Assembly: GCA_034409055.1 (NCBI GenBank)
Contig: DAOUMU010000541.1
Span: 1-16,063, forward strand
Direction: 5' to 3'
From: DAOUMU01 sp034409055
Lineage (GTDB): Bacteria > Chloroflexota > Anaerolineae > 4572-78 > J111
Length of the DNA stretch: 16,063 bases
The notes below the pieces were generated by a model, which was given only the letters and a program-made list of their open reading frames with translations, did not search any database and was not told the origin of the DNA. Made by a program: the position numbers and the translations under genes. Positions 14,791 to 16,063 of the stretch are shown here, piece by piece. Position 1 is the first letter of the stretch, and each line of letters starts with the position of its first letter.

Positions 14791-15000
14791 ACTAACACGC
14801 GAATTGAGTATTATCAGTGCATCCAAATTTGAAGAGCACCCAGAGGGCATAAACCAGCATCTTCAGATACGGCGAAGTTCGACATACCTGCACTGGCGGC
14901 GCAGGTGCAAGTGTTTGACGCGAAGCGTGTCTCTATTATGCCCTGTGGGTGCTCCGCAAAAATTGGATCTACTGATTATAGCATCTAACGTTCGCGATGT
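14791..15000. repeat. Long imperfect inverted repeat with branched interior; MITE-like or structured RNA
   Basis: The core arms are GAGCACCCAGAGGGCATAA (14834-14852) and TTATGCCCTGTGGGTGCTC (14936-14954), 18/19 paired. Pairing continues outward with gaps through ATCCAA (14821-14826) with TTGGAT (14963-14968), ATCAGT with ACTGAT, and ACACGCGAA (14794-14802) with TTCGCGATGT (14991-15000). The 83-nt interior has three possible hairpins: CTTC 14861-14864 with GAAG 14874-14877, ACCTGC 14886-14891 with GCAGGT 14901-14906, and ACGC with GCGT near 14919-14929. No gene-like frame is credible here. No clear target duplication was found, so it may be a MITE or an RNA gene or leader. The rest of 14521-15085 holds only the terminator above and possible promoters. 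Confidence 0.65.
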
Positions 15001-15085
15001 CATGCCTCAATTGGAGCTTCTATATAAATTTTGGTAAATTTGTTTAATCATTAATGACATCAAGTAAGGAGGCACTAAAAAATAG

Positions 15086-15379
15086 ATGGCGCGATATCAA
15101 ATTTTGTATTGGGAACACATTCCCTTAGGGGTAAAAGCCACTGATGTAAATGGAACGGTGAGGGAAAATTTACCAGTCCGTTTTCAGGAGGCTGTTGAGA
15201 GAGCCTCCTTGCGTGCCGGGCAAACCAGTGCCGCTGCTTACACTTCTATGTTTAAGTGGGGCAAAGAGCAAGAACGAGATGGCACGGCTGCCGAAGTAGC
15301 GACGGCGATTGTTAAAGAGCTAGACGAAACCTGGGACGAAGAGGAAGCATTAAACGCATTTCTGACCGGACAAGACTAA
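15086..15379 (+). CDS. Small 'virulence factor' family protein (PF13769-like)
   Basis: The 97-aa protein matches, from memory of family members, the short 'virulence factor' domain proteins: an opening strand YQILYWEHIPLGVKA, then LPVRFQEAVERASLRAG and a C-terminal helical part ending in WDEEEALNAFL. Despite the name, members are widespread in non-pathogens and the biochemical role is unknown. AAGGAGG at 15066-15072 lies 13 nt before ATG 15086, a slightly long but clear ribosome site. A weak promoter-like pair (TTGGAG 15011, TAAATT 15035) is possible. It precedes the ferredoxin:thioredoxin-reductase-like gene by 37 nt on the same strand, so the two are probably cotranscribed. No membrane or signal segment is present. 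Confidence 0.8.
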   Translation: MARYQILYWEHIPLGVKATDVNGTVRENLPVRFQEAVERASLRAGQTSAAAYTSMFKWGKEQERDGTAAEVATAIVKELDETWDEEEALNAFLTGQD

Positions 15380-15416
15380 GAAATGATCATGTAGATGTCA
15401 AGAAGGGGCGCTCTAT

Positions 15417-15833
15417 GTGATGGACCAACCCAGTGAAAAAAATATACAAAAGATGTGGAAATATGCGGAGAAATATAAGGCCAAAAGCGGTGCCTATTTT
15501 CATCCTGACCACAACGTCACTGAAGGGGTCATTCTAGGTTTGGCCCATCATATGGACACCCTGGGCCGTCCTCTCTGTCCCTGTAACTTTTATCCTGACA
15601 AAGAAGCAGAAATTAAAAGCCGCCGCTGGTTTTGCGCGTGCAACGAGATGAAGAAGTGGAAATATTGTCACTGCCTGCTCTTTGTCAGCCAAGAGGGCCT
15701 GCCTATTACCGAATATTTACCCGAAGATCACGAAGGTCGGCAGATCTACAGCCTGGTGAAAGACCCCCACCCGGATAAGGGGCGGGAGTATAAAGACAGG
15801 GAATTGGATGACCAGTTGAATTTAATTTCGTAA
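15417..15833 (+). CDS. ftrB: Ferredoxin:thioredoxin reductase catalytic (beta) chain homologue
   Basis: The 138-aa protein carries the complete FTR catalytic signature with exact spacing: CPC (C54, C56), 16 residues, CAC (C73, C75), 8 residues, CHC (C84, C86). By family comparison C54, C73, C75 and C84 would hold the [4Fe-4S] cluster, and C56 and C86 would form the redox-active disulfide reduced by ferredoxin and passed to thioredoxin-like partners. The second pair is CAC instead of the plant/cyanobacterial CPC, a small variation. No FtrA-type variable chain, ferredoxin or thioredoxin gene is visible here, so it is an orphan in this window. Start: GTG 15417 or the next codon ATG 15420; AAGGGG at 15403-15408 fits either. 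A strong terminator follows 29 nt after the stop. Confidence 0.92.
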   Translation: MMDQPSEKNIQKMWKYAEKYKAKSGAYFHPDHNVTEGVILGLAHHMDTLGRPLCPCNFYPDKEAEIKSRRWFCACNEMKKWKYCHCLLFVSQEGLPITEYLPEDHEGRQIYSLVKDPHPDKGREYKDRELDDQLNLIS

Positions 15834-15862
15834 AGCTGGTCGTTGGCACTGACTATCGGCAG

Positions 15863-15891
15863 AAAAAAGGGCGTTCTATACGCCCTTTTTT
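15863..15891 (+). terminator. Rho-independent terminator after the ftrB-like gene
   Basis: A perfect 11-bp stem pairs AAAAAAGGGCG (15863-15873) with CGCCCTTTTTT (15881-15891) around a 7-nt loop. The GC core is followed by a T6 run. The symmetry with A6 means it could also work on the minus strand. Confidence 0.92.
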
Positions 15892-15986
15892 GACTCAACG
15901 TAACTACTACATTGTAAGGCAAATTTTGATTGGTAGGACAGCATGGGTGTAAAACGCAAAAGATGGTAAATTTCATAATTTAGCCG

Positions 15987-16063
15987 GTGACAGAGGAGCA
16001 AGACCAAAAGTTAAGACGCTGTCACAAAAATCAGACCACTTGTGAACAGCCCAGTGGCAACGA
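15987..16063 (+). CDS. Possible 5' end of a gene cut by the window edge
   Basis: A GTG at 15987 opens a frame that stays open for 25 codons to the edge of the window, reading as a polar N-terminus (MTEEQDQKLRRCHKN...). An in-frame TAG lies two codons upstream, which fixes the earliest start. No good ribosome site is seen, and the inverted repeat GTGACAG (15987-15993) with CTGTCAC (16019-16025) overlaps the first codons. It may be chance; the product is not recognisable. Confidence 0.25.
   Translation, partial: MTEEQDQKLRRCHKNQTTCEQPSGN

Noticed and set aside
14853..14935. Branched interior of the inverted repeat as a tRNA or integron attC site
   Set aside because: No tRNA T-loop or acceptor/CCA pattern fits, and the CTAAC-like motifs on both sides are in the same orientation, unlike the inverted core sites of attC.

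Overview
The window looks like chromosomal DNA of an environmental, non-model bacterium, most likely a member of the Chloroflexota (Anaerolineae-type). This is inferred from a full bat/MoxR gene set, an M29 aminopeptidase, an orphan ferredoxin:thioredoxin-reductase-like protein, moderate GC content, and many short heptanucleotide repeats between genes. No rRNA, tRNA or marker gene is present, so the phylum is an inference and not a result.

Layout. Positions 90-374 (+) hold an orphan LexA-like winged-helix fragment with no clear start codon. Positions 375-746 are non-coding, with a heptamer repeat, a candidate promoter and nested palindromes. They lead into a + strand polytopic membrane protein with helix-hairpin-helix-like C-terminal modules (774-1859). 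Its Shine-Dalgarno site actually points to an ATA codon at 747. Converging on it from the minus strand are an M29 metallo-aminopeptidase (1868-3103) and an acidic HEAT-like protein (3118-4854), probably one transcription unit. Upstream of these is a truncated RecD2 helicase C-terminus (4914-5582) that lacks its ATPase half.

Positions 5583-5889 carry a heptamer-type repeat tract split by a 187-bp MITE-like element (5641-5827). The element has 13-bp perfect terminal inverted repeats starting GTAA and a perfect 8-bp target duplication, which fits an IS66-type element.

Positions 5890-14520 (minus strand) are an eight-gene stress/aerotolerance operon read in the order moxR, DUF58, a one-pass membrane protein, batA, batB, batC, batD, batE. 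Most junctions overlap by 1-4 nt. A cytoplasmic MoxR AAA+ ATPase and a DUF58 protein would work with an envelope complex of two membrane-anchored VWA proteins (BatA, BatB), a TPR lipoprotein with a polyglutamine tract (BatC), a large BatD and a TPR-SH3 BatE. Heptanucleotide repeat tracts sit at or next to many of the operon's gene ends and encode parts of several N-termini.

Positions 14521-15085 are non-coding. They contain a minus-strand intrinsic terminator and a roughly 210-bp imperfect inverted repeat. The right edge has two small + strand genes, a 'virulence factor' family protein and a ferredoxin:thioredoxin reductase catalytic-chain homologue, followed by a strong terminator (15863-15891) and possibly the first codons of another gene.
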